61,117 nt of DNA. Source: Moduliflexus sp964602655. Its GTDB lineage: Bacteria > Moduliflexota > Moduliflexia > Moduliflexales > Moduliflexaceae. The stretch covers positions 1 through 61,117 of the forward strand of contig CAZRSF010000034.1 in the NCBI GenBank assembly GCA_964602655.1. The letters are read 5' to 3'. Each line of letters opens with the position of its first letter. Position 1 is the stretch's first letter. Position numbers and translations under genes: made by a program. Positions 31,869-40,588 of the stretch are shown one piece after another. The notes below the pieces were generated by a model that made no database searches, was not told the DNA's origin, and worked only from the letters and a program-made list of their open reading frames with translations.

Positions 31869-32999
31869 TTACGGAATCGTCATCCATTCGCGACGCAGAC
31901 AGGTCACGCATTCCGGCGGAATGTCCGCGCTGACCATCTTGTCGCGAAATTCCTGATACGCCGGGCTATTCCAGATCGTCGCGATGTCGGTGTCGTTGAC
32001 ATTGCCCATGATGCGATGCGACGTGCAGCAGACGCGCACATTACCATGCACGTCAATAAATAAGAAATCCCACGGATCGCGACATTTTTTGACGCGAATG
32101 TTCCCCATCTTTTGCGTCGGCGTAACGTCAGGGCGTTCTGCGTGTGACGGCGCGGGCTTCGCGCCGAAAAGCTTCTGTCGAATACGCGCCATTTTAACGC
32201 GCAGCAGCGTCATGCGGTCGAAGCTCCGCTTGAATTCGCGATAATTGCGATAGAGTTTCTCGGCAAGCGTCAATCGAACCGGCTCAAGGCGCACCCCTTC
32301 GAACCCATTTTCCAGGCCGCCCAACGGCACGGCCAATTGTTCCGCCAGCCGGTTGGCTTCATTCAAATATGGCGCGGTAATTTCCGGATGGTCAGCCAGC
32401 GCTTCGCCGCTGACGCCGTATTCCACGATATTCATGACCGATACGCCGTGCGTCATGTTCCATTCGTCGGCGAGCCGCACCAGTTTCGGCAATTCCTGAA
32501 TATTGCTTTTCATGGCGCAAAACATCAGGCTCAGCGTCGGCTTATCGTCACGACCGGCGCGTTGTTTCGCGGCATTCAAGCGGCGGATATTCTGCACGAC
32601 CTTCTCGAAATCCGCGCCGCGCCGAATCTCGTTGAAGAGTTCCGGCATCGCCGCGTCCATCGAAATCGCGAGTTTGTCCAGACCTAATTCGACCAACCGC
32701 TTGCAGACTGCGTCTGTTAATAACGTGCCGTTCGTCGTGACATACACGCATAATTTGTGCTGTTTTAACTCCGCTAACATCTCAAAAAAATGCTTGTAAA
32801 GGAAGGTTTCGCCGTGTCCATACAGCGCGACCTGCTCAAGATGTGGAAAAAGCGGGCGAAGACGTTCAAATGTTTCCATCTTCATGTCGTCGAAGGCGTA
32901 TTTGCCGACAACATGGGCGCATTGCTTGCAACGCAGATTGCAGCGCGTCGTGGTTTCAATCAAGAGATGCGTCGGAAACGCGGTTTGGCTGTCGTTCAT
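31869..32999 (-). CDS. Radical SAM/SPASM-domain protein
   Basis: The product is 376 aa. The radical SAM cluster motif is CNLRCKQC (Cys20, Cys24, Cys27). A SPASM-like C-terminal region carries KKCRDPWDF, VHGNVRVCCTSHRIMGNV and ECVTCL, enough cysteines for an auxiliary Fe-S cluster. Proteins of this type modify peptides or sugars; several lie in polysaccharide or glycoprotein loci with unknown substrates. ATG at 32999 fits better than the TTG four codons upstream. It lies between zwf and the glycosyltransferases on the same strand. A hairpin (GAAAGGAACGAAT arms, 33021-33054) precedes it. Confidence 0.88.
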   Translation of the reverse strand: MNDSQTAFPTHLLIETTTRCNLRCKQCAHVVGKYAFDDMKMETFERLRPLFPHLEQVALYGHGETFLYKHFFEMLAELKQHKLCVYVTTNGTLLTDAVCKRLVELGLDKLAISMDAAMPELFNEIRRGADFEKVVQNIRRLNAAKQRAGRDDKPTLSLMFCAMKSNIQELPKLVRLADEWNMTHGVSVMNIVEYGVSGEALADHPEITAPYLNEANRLAEQLAVPLGGLENGFEGVRLEPVRLTLAEKLYRNYREFKRSFDRMTLLRVKMARIRQKLFGAKPAPSHAERPDVTPTQKMGNIRVKKCRDPWDFLFIDVHGNVRVCCTSHRIMGNVNDTDIATIWNSPAYQEFRDKMVSADIPPECVTCLRREWMTIP

Positions 33000-33056
33000 G
33001 CAAGACGACAACGAATCGGAGAAAGGAACGAATTCGAGTTTATTCGTTCCTTTCTT

Positions 33057-34202
33057 TCATTCGGTGTTGTTCTGAAAAAGTTGTATATATTTTTCAGTAA
33101 TTTTTTCCAGCGTAAAATGCTGCCAGATGAAATCGCGCCCGGCGACGCCCATCGTTTTGCGCAGTTCGGGTTGTTCGACCAGTGTTTTCAGCGCCGTGTG
33201 CCACTCGTCATCAGTGTATGCAAAAAAACCGTGTTTGCCGTGTTCCATAATCTGCTTATCTGCTTCGGTCGGCGTACAGATGACCGGCAGCCCGGCAGCC
33301 ATATAACTCAGGACTTTGTTCGACGGCTTGCGGCGCTGCACGTCGCTCTCCGGCGGTTTCACGACAATGCCGATGTCCACCGACGCCAGCATCTTCTGCC
33401 AGTCGCGAATTTTCCATTTGACATAATGAAACATGCCGTCCACATGCGTCGGGCAATTGCTGTGATACAACATGCGCACAGGCTGCCCCGTTTCTTCGCG
33501 CACTTGCTCGATAGTTTTATGCAGCCGGAACATCGCGTCCACGTTCGCCATGTAGCCCTGCCAGAGAATATCTACTGTCGCTTTTTCAGGATAGGCCGAA
33601 CGGGCGAAATTGATAATCGGATGTTCGATCAACACGACGTTCGGATTGATGGGGCGCACATCGTCGGTCTGAATCGGGCTGGAGGAAATCACGCCGTCCA
33701 TCAAACGCAGAAATTCGGGGTGATCGTGATAGCTGACGCTGCGTTTGTCCGTGCAAAACGGATTGTCAACAATATCGTAAAAGAAGCGTTTGCCCTGCGC
33801 TTTCAAGCGTTCGACAAGCGGATACATGCCGGGATAAAATTCTTTGACAACGACAATAATGTCAAACTGCGCCATTTCATCGTAGTCGAAAAAAATTCCG
33901 GCGGCGTAGCCGGAGTTCGGCGCGTTCAATTGATTCACAATCGGGTCAATGCGCGAGCCGCGCACGCCGATGTTGTATTCCCCTTCAACCACCGGGCCGA
34001 AACCGACCTTGATTGTGCCGGGCTGTCGCAGATGCGTTTTCAAGCGGGCATACCAGAACGGCGAAACTTTTTTCCGCACTAACGCGCTTTTCGGCAGACG
34101 TCGTTCAGCAAGACAGAGAATCGCCTCTTTTGCAATCCATTGCGCCGTCCAGGGCGTGTGTTCGTTCTCATCCCAAAAACTGCCGATATTCGATTCGTTC
34201 AA
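33057..34202 (-). CDS. Glycosyltransferase, GT4-like
   Basis: The product is 381 aa. The C-terminal half has the GT-B donor-binding pattern: a DWQKMLASVDIGIVV segment, KPSNKVLSYMAAGLPVICTP with the acidic region after it, and a final helix IWQHFTLEKITEKYIQLF. The N-terminal half is poorly conserved. It is likely to add one sugar to a lipid-linked chain at the cytoplasmic membrane face. The start is a TTG with AGGTG 7 bases upstream; no ATG fits as well. It lies 10 bases after the FAD-dependent oxidoreductase gene. Confidence 0.8.
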   Translation of the reverse strand: MNESNIGSFWDENEHTPWTAQWIAKEAILCLAERRLPKSALVRKKVSPFWYARLKTHLRQPGTIKVGFGPVVEGEYNIGVRGSRIDPIVNQLNAPNSGYAAGIFFDYDEMAQFDIIVVVKEFYPGMYPLVERLKAQGKRFFYDIVDNPFCTDKRSVSYHDHPEFLRLMDGVISSSPIQTDDVRPINPNVVLIEHPIINFARSAYPEKATVDILWQGYMANVDAMFRLHKTIEQVREETGQPVRMLYHSNCPTHVDGMFHYVKWKIRDWQKMLASVDIGIVVKPPESDVQRRKPSNKVLSYMAAGLPVICTPTEADKQIMEHGKHGFFAYTDDEWHTALKTLVEQPELRKTMGVAGRDFIWQHFTLEKITEKYIQLFQNNTE

Positions 34203-34212
34203 CGATCTACAC

Positions 34213-35532
34213 CTAATCCTTGTAGTTTTTCAAAGCCGCGCCGATCAACAAGCCTTCGCGCAGCGATTCCGCGATGCCCTGAAACACCCAGCGGCCATAG
34301 CGTCCGGCCTGGTAAATGTCATGCTGTTCCAACGCCTGAATCGCGCGATGTTTCCATGTCGAATCCGGCCACGCCCACGTATAGGCGACTTCGACCCAGG
34401 TGGGATGCGCAACTTCCACCTCGCCGATAAATTCCCATTCCTGCAATTCTCGAATCACGTCCGCGATGTATTGCGATGTTGCTTCTTCAGACGGGCGTTG
34501 GCCGTGCGAATACGCACGTTCTACGTAGATCGCGACGCGGTCTTGTTTCGTTCGCGCCGATTGCGGCAGAAACGAAGCGTCAACGTGACTGTAAAACCCG
34601 ACGCGATGGAATCCGGCGCAAGCGTCCGGATTATAGAGCCAGTGGTCATTCGGGCATTTCGCGCCTTTGACCGCGCCAAGATTCAGGACAAGCACAGATG
34701 TACACGGATCAGGCGGAATGTCAAGCGAAATTCCGGTCAATTCCAGCATCACATTCAACGGCAGCGTCGAAATCAATGTGGAATACGACGCCTGCGTTTC
34801 ATCGGCAAATGTGACAATTTTGGCGTGCGGATCAATCGCGACGGCGCGTTTTTCATAACGAATCGAGCAGCCCGCCGCGAGTTGCCGCGCAAACGCACTC
34901 AAATCGGTTGCCGGATAGAAAAACGAGGTATTATAACCGACCGGCGCGACATCCGCGAACGCGCCGCGAATCACATCCGTCAGGCTGACCGGAGATTTCT
35001 GCGCGTCCTGCGGCGCGATGCACGAATACAACCCGGCGGTGTAGCGTTCATGAAACGGCAAGAAAAACAGATCGCAGAGCGTCGCGCCGAAATTCGCTAA
35101 CAGCCAATCACGCATCGTCCGCGCCCCGTTGTGCGGCTGCGCGATTTCGCGGAGCGCCTGCGCCGCGACCTCGCTGCCAAGATAGCGCACGTGATTTTGC
35201 AGCGGATACGGCACATACGTCAGTGTATCGCGGAAATAGACGGATGAGAGGCGTTCATGTCGTTCGAGTTCGACGTGATGTTCCATAAAACGGCGCATCA
35301 TCGCATCCGCGCCGAAAATCCAGTGTCCGCCGCCAAGTTCGAAACGGTACGCTTCGCCGTCCGCCGGAGCGTCGTGCAACATCGTCGCATCGCCCGGACG
35401 AAGGTAATATGACGCGCAGATGCCGCCCGGCACGGCGGAGGCTTCGTAAATCGTCGCGCCGGACGCCAGCCCGACGGCAAGGCCGGTCATGCCCGCGCCT
35501 AAAATCATCAGATGTGAATGTTGCGCTTTCAT
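34213..35532 (-). CDS. FAD-dependent oxidoreductase / UDP-galactopyranose mutase-like protein
   Basis: The product is 439 aa. The N terminus is a Rossmann FAD-binding fold: LGAGMTGLAVGL (11-22) with the ribose-binding Glu30 in IYEAS, then PGGICAS. The GGGHWIFG and ERLSSVYFRDTLTYVPYPLQNHV segments are shared with UDP-galactopyranose mutase-like and protoporphyrinogen-oxidase-like amine oxidases. In a polysaccharide cluster a flavin-dependent sugar nucleotide mutase or oxidase is plausible. Sequence alone does not prove mutase activity. It overlaps the downstream-starting glycosyltransferase gene by four bases. Confidence 0.78.
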   Translation of the reverse strand: MKAQHSHLMILGAGMTGLAVGLASGATIYEASAVPGGICASYYLRPGDATMLHDAPADGEAYRFELGGGHWIFGADAMMRRFMEHHVELERHERLSSVYFRDTLTYVPYPLQNHVRYLGSEVAAQALREIAQPHNGARTMRDWLLANFGATLCDLFFLPFHERYTAGLYSCIAPQDAQKSPVSLTDVIRGAFADVAPVGYNTSFFYPATDLSAFARQLAAGCSIRYEKRAVAIDPHAKIVTFADETQASYSTLISTLPLNVMLELTGISLDIPPDPCTSVLVLNLGAVKGAKCPNDHWLYNPDACAGFHRVGFYSHVDASFLPQSARTKQDRVAIYVERAYSHGQRPSEEATSQYIADVIRELQEWEFIGEVEVAHPTWVEVAYTWAWPDSTWKHRAIQALEQHDIYQAGRYGRWVFQGIAESLREGLLIGAALKNYKD

Positions 35533-36800
35533 CTCTTCTTGATATGGTCAATATGTTGAAGAATTCGATCAACAAACGGTTGATACGCTTTTTCCGGTGT
35601 CAGATGTTCGTCAACATATTTTCGCGCTTCTTCTTCCATTGCTTGACGCTTTCCAGTATGCCGTAGCAGCGAGACGACGCTTTCAGTGAATGATTGGGGC
35701 GTATCTGCGACCAGCACAGCGCGATTCGTCAACTCGCGAACGCCCTGCACGCCAACTGAGGTTGACACGCAGGCGCGGCCATGCGACAACGCCTCGACTA
35801 ATTTTATTTTCAGACCACTCCCGGCAATGAGTGGAATCAGGCAGACTTCCGCCGCGCCATATTCGGCGTTCAGATCATCAACTCGGCCTAATAAGCGCAC
35901 GTTCGGCGCGGCGAATTGCGCCAGCGATTCGCAGACCGTGCCGCAGACATGCAGCGTCGCTTGTGGCTGTTGTTGTAAGACAATCGGCCAGACATCCCGC
36001 AAAAACCAGATCATACCCTGGCTATTTGTCGCAATGCTGCTGCCGACAAACAGACAGCGTCCCACAATCTGCTCGCCCTCTTCATGAGGCTGAACAGACG
36101 CCGGAAACGGAACGCTGATCACTTCAGCCAGAGGCAACATCGCTCGCACGGTACTGGCATCGTCTTCATGAATTGTGACAATCACATTTGCCGCTTTCAA
36201 TACGTCAATTTCTTTCTGCCGATTCCATGCAGAGACTTTACCTGTGATGCCGGATTCGGACAACTTTTCTTGTCGTTGATGATGCAAATCGAACGCGATA
36301 TTCACTTTCAACAATGTTTTTTCGTGATGATACGCCTCTAAGATATTGCCTAAAAATGTTTCGTTTGTGATGAGCACATTCGGGCGATTCTGCTCTACTC
36401 GCTCTCTCACAAACGCAATTTCCGCGTCAGTCGCAATGGCGTCAGGAAGATGATGACCCGGAATGTCACGTTTTTGCAGCCGATACCACAGAGAACGAAG
36501 CGGCGCAAGCTTTCGAGCGGGAAGGTGCTGCCAAAGCGGGCGCAATCGAGCCATGACACTGTGACTTGCAGCGGTCGGCGGTTGCGTTTGGAGAAACGAC
36601 GCAGGCATAATCACGACTTCGGCGATGTCATGGACATCATCAGGAATATGTTCCGGCAAAAACCAGGGATCAAGTACATCGAGTTCAAGCTGACAGTCGC
36701 ACGAGTGCAGATAGCGCATCATCTCCAGCAAATAGGTAAAGTGTCCGGCGCGTCCGGCAATCGGGACATAGCGGCTGATAATCTGAATGTGCGCAATCAT
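35529..36800 (-). CDS. Glycosyltransferase, GT4-like
   Basis: The product is 423 aa. It shows the GT-B C-terminal pattern GSGLKIKLVEALSHGRACVSTSVG, the usual GT4 donor-sugar contact region, and a preceding VRLLGRVDDLNAEYGAAEVCLIPL. The N-terminal half contains a typical acceptor-domain opening (HIQIISRYVPIAGRAGHFTY). The ATG at 36800 overlaps the stop of the preceding GT2 gene as ATGA; an ATG five codons upstream is possible but inside that gene. Sugar specificity cannot be read from sequence. Confidence 0.85.
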   Translation of the reverse strand: MIAHIQIISRYVPIAGRAGHFTYLLEMMRYLHSCDCQLELDVLDPWFLPEHIPDDVHDIAEVVIMPASFLQTQPPTAASHSVMARLRPLWQHLPARKLAPLRSLWYRLQKRDIPGHHLPDAIATDAEIAFVRERVEQNRPNVLITNETFLGNILEAYHHEKTLLKVNIAFDLHHQRQEKLSESGITGKVSAWNRQKEIDVLKAANVIVTIHEDDASTVRAMLPLAEVISVPFPASVQPHEEGEQIVGRCLFVGSSIATNSQGMIWFLRDVWPIVLQQQPQATLHVCGTVCESLAQFAAPNVRLLGRVDDLNAEYGAAEVCLIPLIAGSGLKIKLVEALSHGRACVSTSVGVQGVRELTNRAVLVADTPQSFTESVVSLLRHTGKRQAMEEEARKYVDEHLTPEKAYQPFVDRILQHIDHIKKR

Positions 36801-37828
36801 ACGGTTGTCACGCATGTTTCGACATCCAGACCTACGTGGCGTAGTTCTTGTCGAATGTAGTCGAGCCGATTGATATATTCGATTTTTCCGAATATTCGTT
36901 GAAAGATAAACTCTGCGGCATGGCGCGGACTCATGCGCATCATCTGGAGTAAAAAGCGCAATTTGCGCGGCCAGTTCTGCTGTTCACCCATGCCGATAAT
37001 GCACTGCTTTTGCCGGTATGGATAGAGCAGCCGATGTTTCCGAATTTTTCGAAACATCTCCGGGTGAGATGATTGCAGCAACGGCAACGCCGCCAGAATC
37101 ATCTCGCATAATTGCGCGTAATAGTCTGCCGTGTTTAGAAATGCCGCATTCGTGGTCTGTTGAGGATGGCGTCGCCAGGTGGCAAGCGTTTCAGGAAGAT
37201 GCAGGGTATTACAGGTCAATCCGACGCGCATCCCCCATTCGAAATCGCCGATTGTGCCGCGATTCGTCGGAAACAGGCCGACTTTTTCGAAGACGGTTCG
37301 GCGAATGAGAAGTTGTGTTAGCGAGCAATACATCATATACAACGCGCAGTGCAACAGGCCATCGAGCGGGGCGCGTCGAATATGCGCCTGATTGATCGCT
37401 TCGCCATAAAACGTTGTGGAATCGAACAGTCTCCAGTTGTCAATCGGCTGGCCGTGCGCATCGATAATTTGCAAACAGACGTGACAGATGTCGCATTCAG
37501 GATGCGCATCTAACGCGTGAACCATCGCTTCAAGACAATTCGGCTGCATGGTGTCGTCGCTGGTCGCCACATAGACATACTGGCCTGACGCAAGCCGAAT
37601 GCACTCATTCAATGCGGGATAGACGCCATTTCGCGGCGATTGCGTCAGTGTGCATCGCGCATCTTTTTTTGCAAACGACTGGAGGATTTCCCACGATCCG
37701 TCGTCAGAATAGCCATCGACAATCACCAATTCCCAATCGCGAAACGTTTGATGTTCAATGGTTCGAAGTCGTTCATGTAAAAATGGCGCACTATTCAAAT
37801 TCGGTAACAGGATGGAAACTTTTACCAT
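36797..37828 (-). CDS. Glycosyltransferase family 2
   Basis: The product is 343 aa. GT-A fold start VSILLPNLNSAPFLHERL, with WELVIVDGYSDDGS and the metal-binding acidic segment VYVATSDDTM. It is a cytoplasmic enzyme using a nucleotide sugar. A hydrophilic C-terminal region of about 100 aa has no membrane helix. It is the first of three consecutive GT2 genes in the order of this map (the last transcribed). Confidence 0.9.
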   Translation of the reverse strand: MVKVSILLPNLNSAPFLHERLRTIEHQTFRDWELVIVDGYSDDGSWEILQSFAKKDARCTLTQSPRNGVYPALNECIRLASGQYVYVATSDDTMQPNCLEAMVHALDAHPECDICHVCLQIIDAHGQPIDNWRLFDSTTFYGEAINQAHIRRAPLDGLLHCALYMMYCSLTQLLIRRTVFEKVGLFPTNRGTIGDFEWGMRVGLTCNTLHLPETLATWRRHPQQTTNAAFLNTADYYAQLCEMILAALPLLQSSHPEMFRKIRKHRLLYPYRQKQCIIGMGEQQNWPRKLRFLLQMMRMSPRHAAEFIFQRIFGKIEYINRLDYIRQELRHVGLDVETCVTTV

Positions 37829-37841
37829 ATCGTTTCTTGTT

Positions 37842-38708
37842 TTACAACATTGGAAAAATCACGTTAATAAGACGATGTCGCCCATGTTTCAGGTATAATG
37901 GCAAATACGCGAGATAATGCAGCCATATCAGCCTCCGCTGCGAATAACGCTGAAACTGCTGCTTGCACTGCGGCATGTTTGCAGCAACCTCATGATACGC
38001 TGTCACCCAATCAGGGCGGGCGTACTGTTCGATAAGACGCACAATCTCGCGCTGCCGATGTTCTCCGCCACTACCCGTCTTGTGCATCGGATGGAGACGA
38101 TACAGCGACAAATGCTCGCGCAATGGCGTAAAATTGCAGATTCGGGAGGCACGGAGAAACCAATCCCAATCAAGCACATAATGATACGCTTCGTTGAGTT
38201 CGCCGACCGACTCCCAAAGGCTTCGCGACCAGAACGTGCTAGCCTGCTCGATGTAATCGAAATAGGTCAATCGTTCTCGCTCGAATTCGCAAGGAAGACG
38301 GCCTTGCGCAAACTGCCCGCGATCATCGAATAAGATGCTGCCGCCATAGACAAGCATGGGCGCCGACGGAATGCGTATTATTCGGGCAATTTTCGCAAAC
38401 GTACATGGCAAATACATATCGTCGGAATTAATCCACGCCAAAATATCGCCCGTCGCGATTCGAAACCCTTTATTGATTGCGTGTCCCTGCCCATTGTCAG
38501 GCTCAGACACATAGTAAGAAATCGCATCGGCATACTTCGCAATAATCTCAGCCGTTCGGTCGCTGCTGCCGCCATCAATCACAATCAATTCGAGATTCGG
38601 ATAGCGCTGTCCGATAATTGAAGCAAGAGTTTGCTCGATAAACTCCCCCTGATTGAATGACGGAATCACTATCGAAATGCGCGGATATGTCGTGCCACTG
38701 GCGCTCAT
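37842..38708 (-). CDS. Glycosyltransferase family 2
   Basis: The product is 288 aa. Motifs: ISIVIPSFNQGEFIEQTLASI, LELIVIDGGSSDRT, GQGHAINKGF and AWINSDDMYLP (the DXD-like site). It is a close paralogue of the next gene (38705-39598), sharing the WINSDDMY/WLNSDDMY block and SFNQ start, so the two arose by duplication and may act at successive positions of the chain. It overlaps that gene by four bases. Confidence 0.92.
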   Translation of the reverse strand: MSASGTTYPRISIVIPSFNQGEFIEQTLASIIGQRYPNLELIVIDGGSSDRTAEIIAKYADAISYYVSEPDNGQGHAINKGFRIATGDILAWINSDDMYLPCTFAKIARIIRIPSAPMLVYGGSILFDDRGQFAQGRLPCEFERERLTYFDYIEQASTFWSRSLWESVGELNEAYHYVLDWDWFLRASRICNFTPLREHLSLYRLHPMHKTGSGGEHRQREIVRLIEQYARPDWVTAYHEVAANMPQCKQQFQRYSQRRLIWLHYLAYLPLYLKHGRHRLINVIFPML

Positions 38709-39598
38709 GCAAACGTATATTCCTCAATTTCCCAATAGGCGTTCGGACTACCCGGCTGTTTCCTCACAACTCTTTTCGCCTGGTAAATGGGCGTATTCGT
38801 CGTTGGAAAGCATCTCCGAAGCGCTGGAATGCGCTGAAAAAAACGTGGGCGCGGCGTCAGACTCGGCGACCAATCGAGTGTGTGCCGCATGCTGTTCAGC
38901 GACTGGTTGGCCTCTTGCAGATAGGCGTCAACATGTTGGCTGCGCTGCTCATCGCGATAGCGAAAGCCTGCCAACGGGCTGAACGTGCCGTATAACTCGG
39001 CGTGCTGATAGAATCGCGCCCAGAGATCGAAATCGCCGGCCAGCGAAAAGTCACGATGGTGAATCATGCCCCCTGTTTTCTCCCACAAGCTGCGCCGCCA
39101 AAATGTGGATTCTTGTTGAATACAGCCGCCGAATGGACTGGCCGGAAGGTATCGTCCGTCTAAAAAAGCGTCGCGGGAATACCCGGTCATCGGATAATAC
39201 CGAACGCAGAACCCATGCCAATCGCATGTCGCGCGTTCAAGCGTCGTCAGCCATTCGATTTCAGGGCAGGTCATAAAAATACTCGCAACCGTGCGCAACG
39301 TCCACGGAAAATACATGTCATCGCTATTGAGCCAGCCCATAATTTCACCCGTAGCCCGTGCGAACCCGTTGTTCACCGCGTCATAATGCCCGGCGTCCCG
39401 TTCGCTGCGCCAATAGGCAAGCGATGGCGCATAGCGCGTGATTGTGTCGAGACTGCCATCCGTTGAGCCGCCATCCATGACGATATATTCGAGATTCTGA
39501 TAACCTTGTGATAGCACGGAATCAAGCGTCGCGGCCAGAAATTGCGCTTGATTATAGGACGGCGTCACGATGGTTATGCGCGGCCATTGATTGGTCAT
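38705..39598 (-). CDS. Glycosyltransferase family 2
   Basis: The product is 297 aa. Motifs: ITIVTPSYNQAQFLAATLDSV, LEYIVMDGGSTDGS, HYDAVNNGFARATG and GWLNSDDMYFPW. A conserved QQESTFWRRSLWEKTGG segment follows, as in its neighbour (QASTFWSRSLWESVGE), confirming paralogy. It overlaps both neighbours by ATGA-type junctions, so translation of the FkbM methyltransferase and these two transferases is probably coupled. Confidence 0.92.
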   Translation of the reverse strand: MTNQWPRITIVTPSYNQAQFLAATLDSVLSQGYQNLEYIVMDGGSTDGSLDTITRYAPSLAYWRSERDAGHYDAVNNGFARATGEIMGWLNSDDMYFPWTLRTVASIFMTCPEIEWLTTLERATCDWHGFCVRYYPMTGYSRDAFLDGRYLPASPFGGCIQQESTFWRRSLWEKTGGMIHHRDFSLAGDFDLWARFYQHAELYGTFSPLAGFRYRDEQRSQHVDAYLQEANQSLNSMRHTLDWSPSLTPRPRFFQRIPALRRCFPTTNTPIYQAKRVVRKQPGSPNAYWEIEEYTFA

Positions 39599-40497
39599 GG
39601 GGACGCGGAAGCCTGTTCGGTTAATACGGATCGAAACGCTTCATTCTGCTGCTGACGCTGGCATGAAGTCGCATAAATATGGTGTTTTCGAAATTCGCTG
39701 ACTTCCTGCACGAACACAAAATCACATTGAGACAGCGCGTGATCAAGCGGACGATATTGCAGACCAAACAGATCATACGGCACAAATCCATGATCTTTCA
39801 TAAAAGCAAGAACATCATAGAATTGAGGGCCGCCTTTAAAAAATTCGAACAGCGAGACTTCTAAGATAACGACGTCGATCTGCGCTAACAGGGATTCTGC
39901 GCCGGTCAACACATGAAGCTCTGCCCCCTGAACGTCGATCTTCAATAAGAACGGGGAATGGTACGGCTTTTCTGCAAACAGATCGGTTAACGTGAGCGTC
40001 CGAACAGTTCGTGGAATACCGTTGACATCAGAATCTTCCCCTTCAAGATAGAGTGACGACCCCACGAAGTCGGGATGCACATGAATGGTCGTCTCCCCGG
40101 AAAACGACGAAATCGCGGCGGGAACATATTCGACATCATGTCGTTCGGTCATGAAACGTTGTAAAAAAGGGGCATATTCTTCAAGCGGTTCGCACAGGAG
40201 ATATTTGGCTTCTGGAAAAAATGTGCGGCAGGTCGAAGTGAACGCGCCATACGCCGCGCCAACGTCAATAATTGTTCCAGGAGACCAACCGAGCTGCTGT
40301 AACTGTTGCAATGCGCCTTCCAAAGACATGCGAGGATAGCTCGGAGCAAGAGCAATTTCAGGCGTCATCGTTGATGCAGGCCGGCGATGAATTTCGAATC
40401 CCGCCTTCTGACAGACCTGTCTGATCCATTGTTTAAGAACACGTAACAAAAAAATATGTTGATTCATGAGGCGATTGAACAATTGTGCGTCTCTCAT
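39595..40497 (-). CDS. FkbM-family methyltransferase
   Basis: The product is 300 aa. The SAM-binding loop is TIIDVGAAYGAFT, followed by LLCEPLEEY (acidic ribose contact), VPAAISSFSGETTIHV and LLKIDVQGAELHVLTGA, the FkbM signature. FkbM proteins O-methylate small molecules and sugars. Here methylation of a glycan residue, possibly a chain-terminating cap, is likely from context. ATG at 40497. About 90 bases with no gene separate it from the GT4 gene upstream. Confidence 0.9.
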   Translation of the reverse strand: MRDAQLFNRLMNQHIFLLRVLKQWIRQVCQKAGFEIHRRPASTMTPEIALAPSYPRMSLEGALQQLQQLGWSPGTIIDVGAAYGAFTSTCRTFFPEAKYLLCEPLEEYAPFLQRFMTERHDVEYVPAAISSFSGETTIHVHPDFVGSSLYLEGEDSDVNGIPRTVRTLTLTDLFAEKPYHSPFLLKIDVQGAELHVLTGAESLLAQIDVVILEVSLFEFFKGGPQFYDVLAFMKDHGFVPYDLFGLQYRPLDHALSQCDFVFVQEVSEFRKHHIYATSCQRQQQNEAFRSVLTEQASASP

Positions 40498-40588
40498 AGA
40501 AACGGGGATGAGTCAATGTGACGTCTTGTAACAGAATGCGTGATAAACCCTCTTTTTAAAGGGATTGTCAAGAAATATTTACCGTTTT

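Noticed and set aside
33021..33054. Rho-independent terminator between the GT4 and radical SAM genes
   Set aside because: The 13-bp hairpin is perfect, but no T-run follows on the minus strand, so it is only mentioned in the gene entry.
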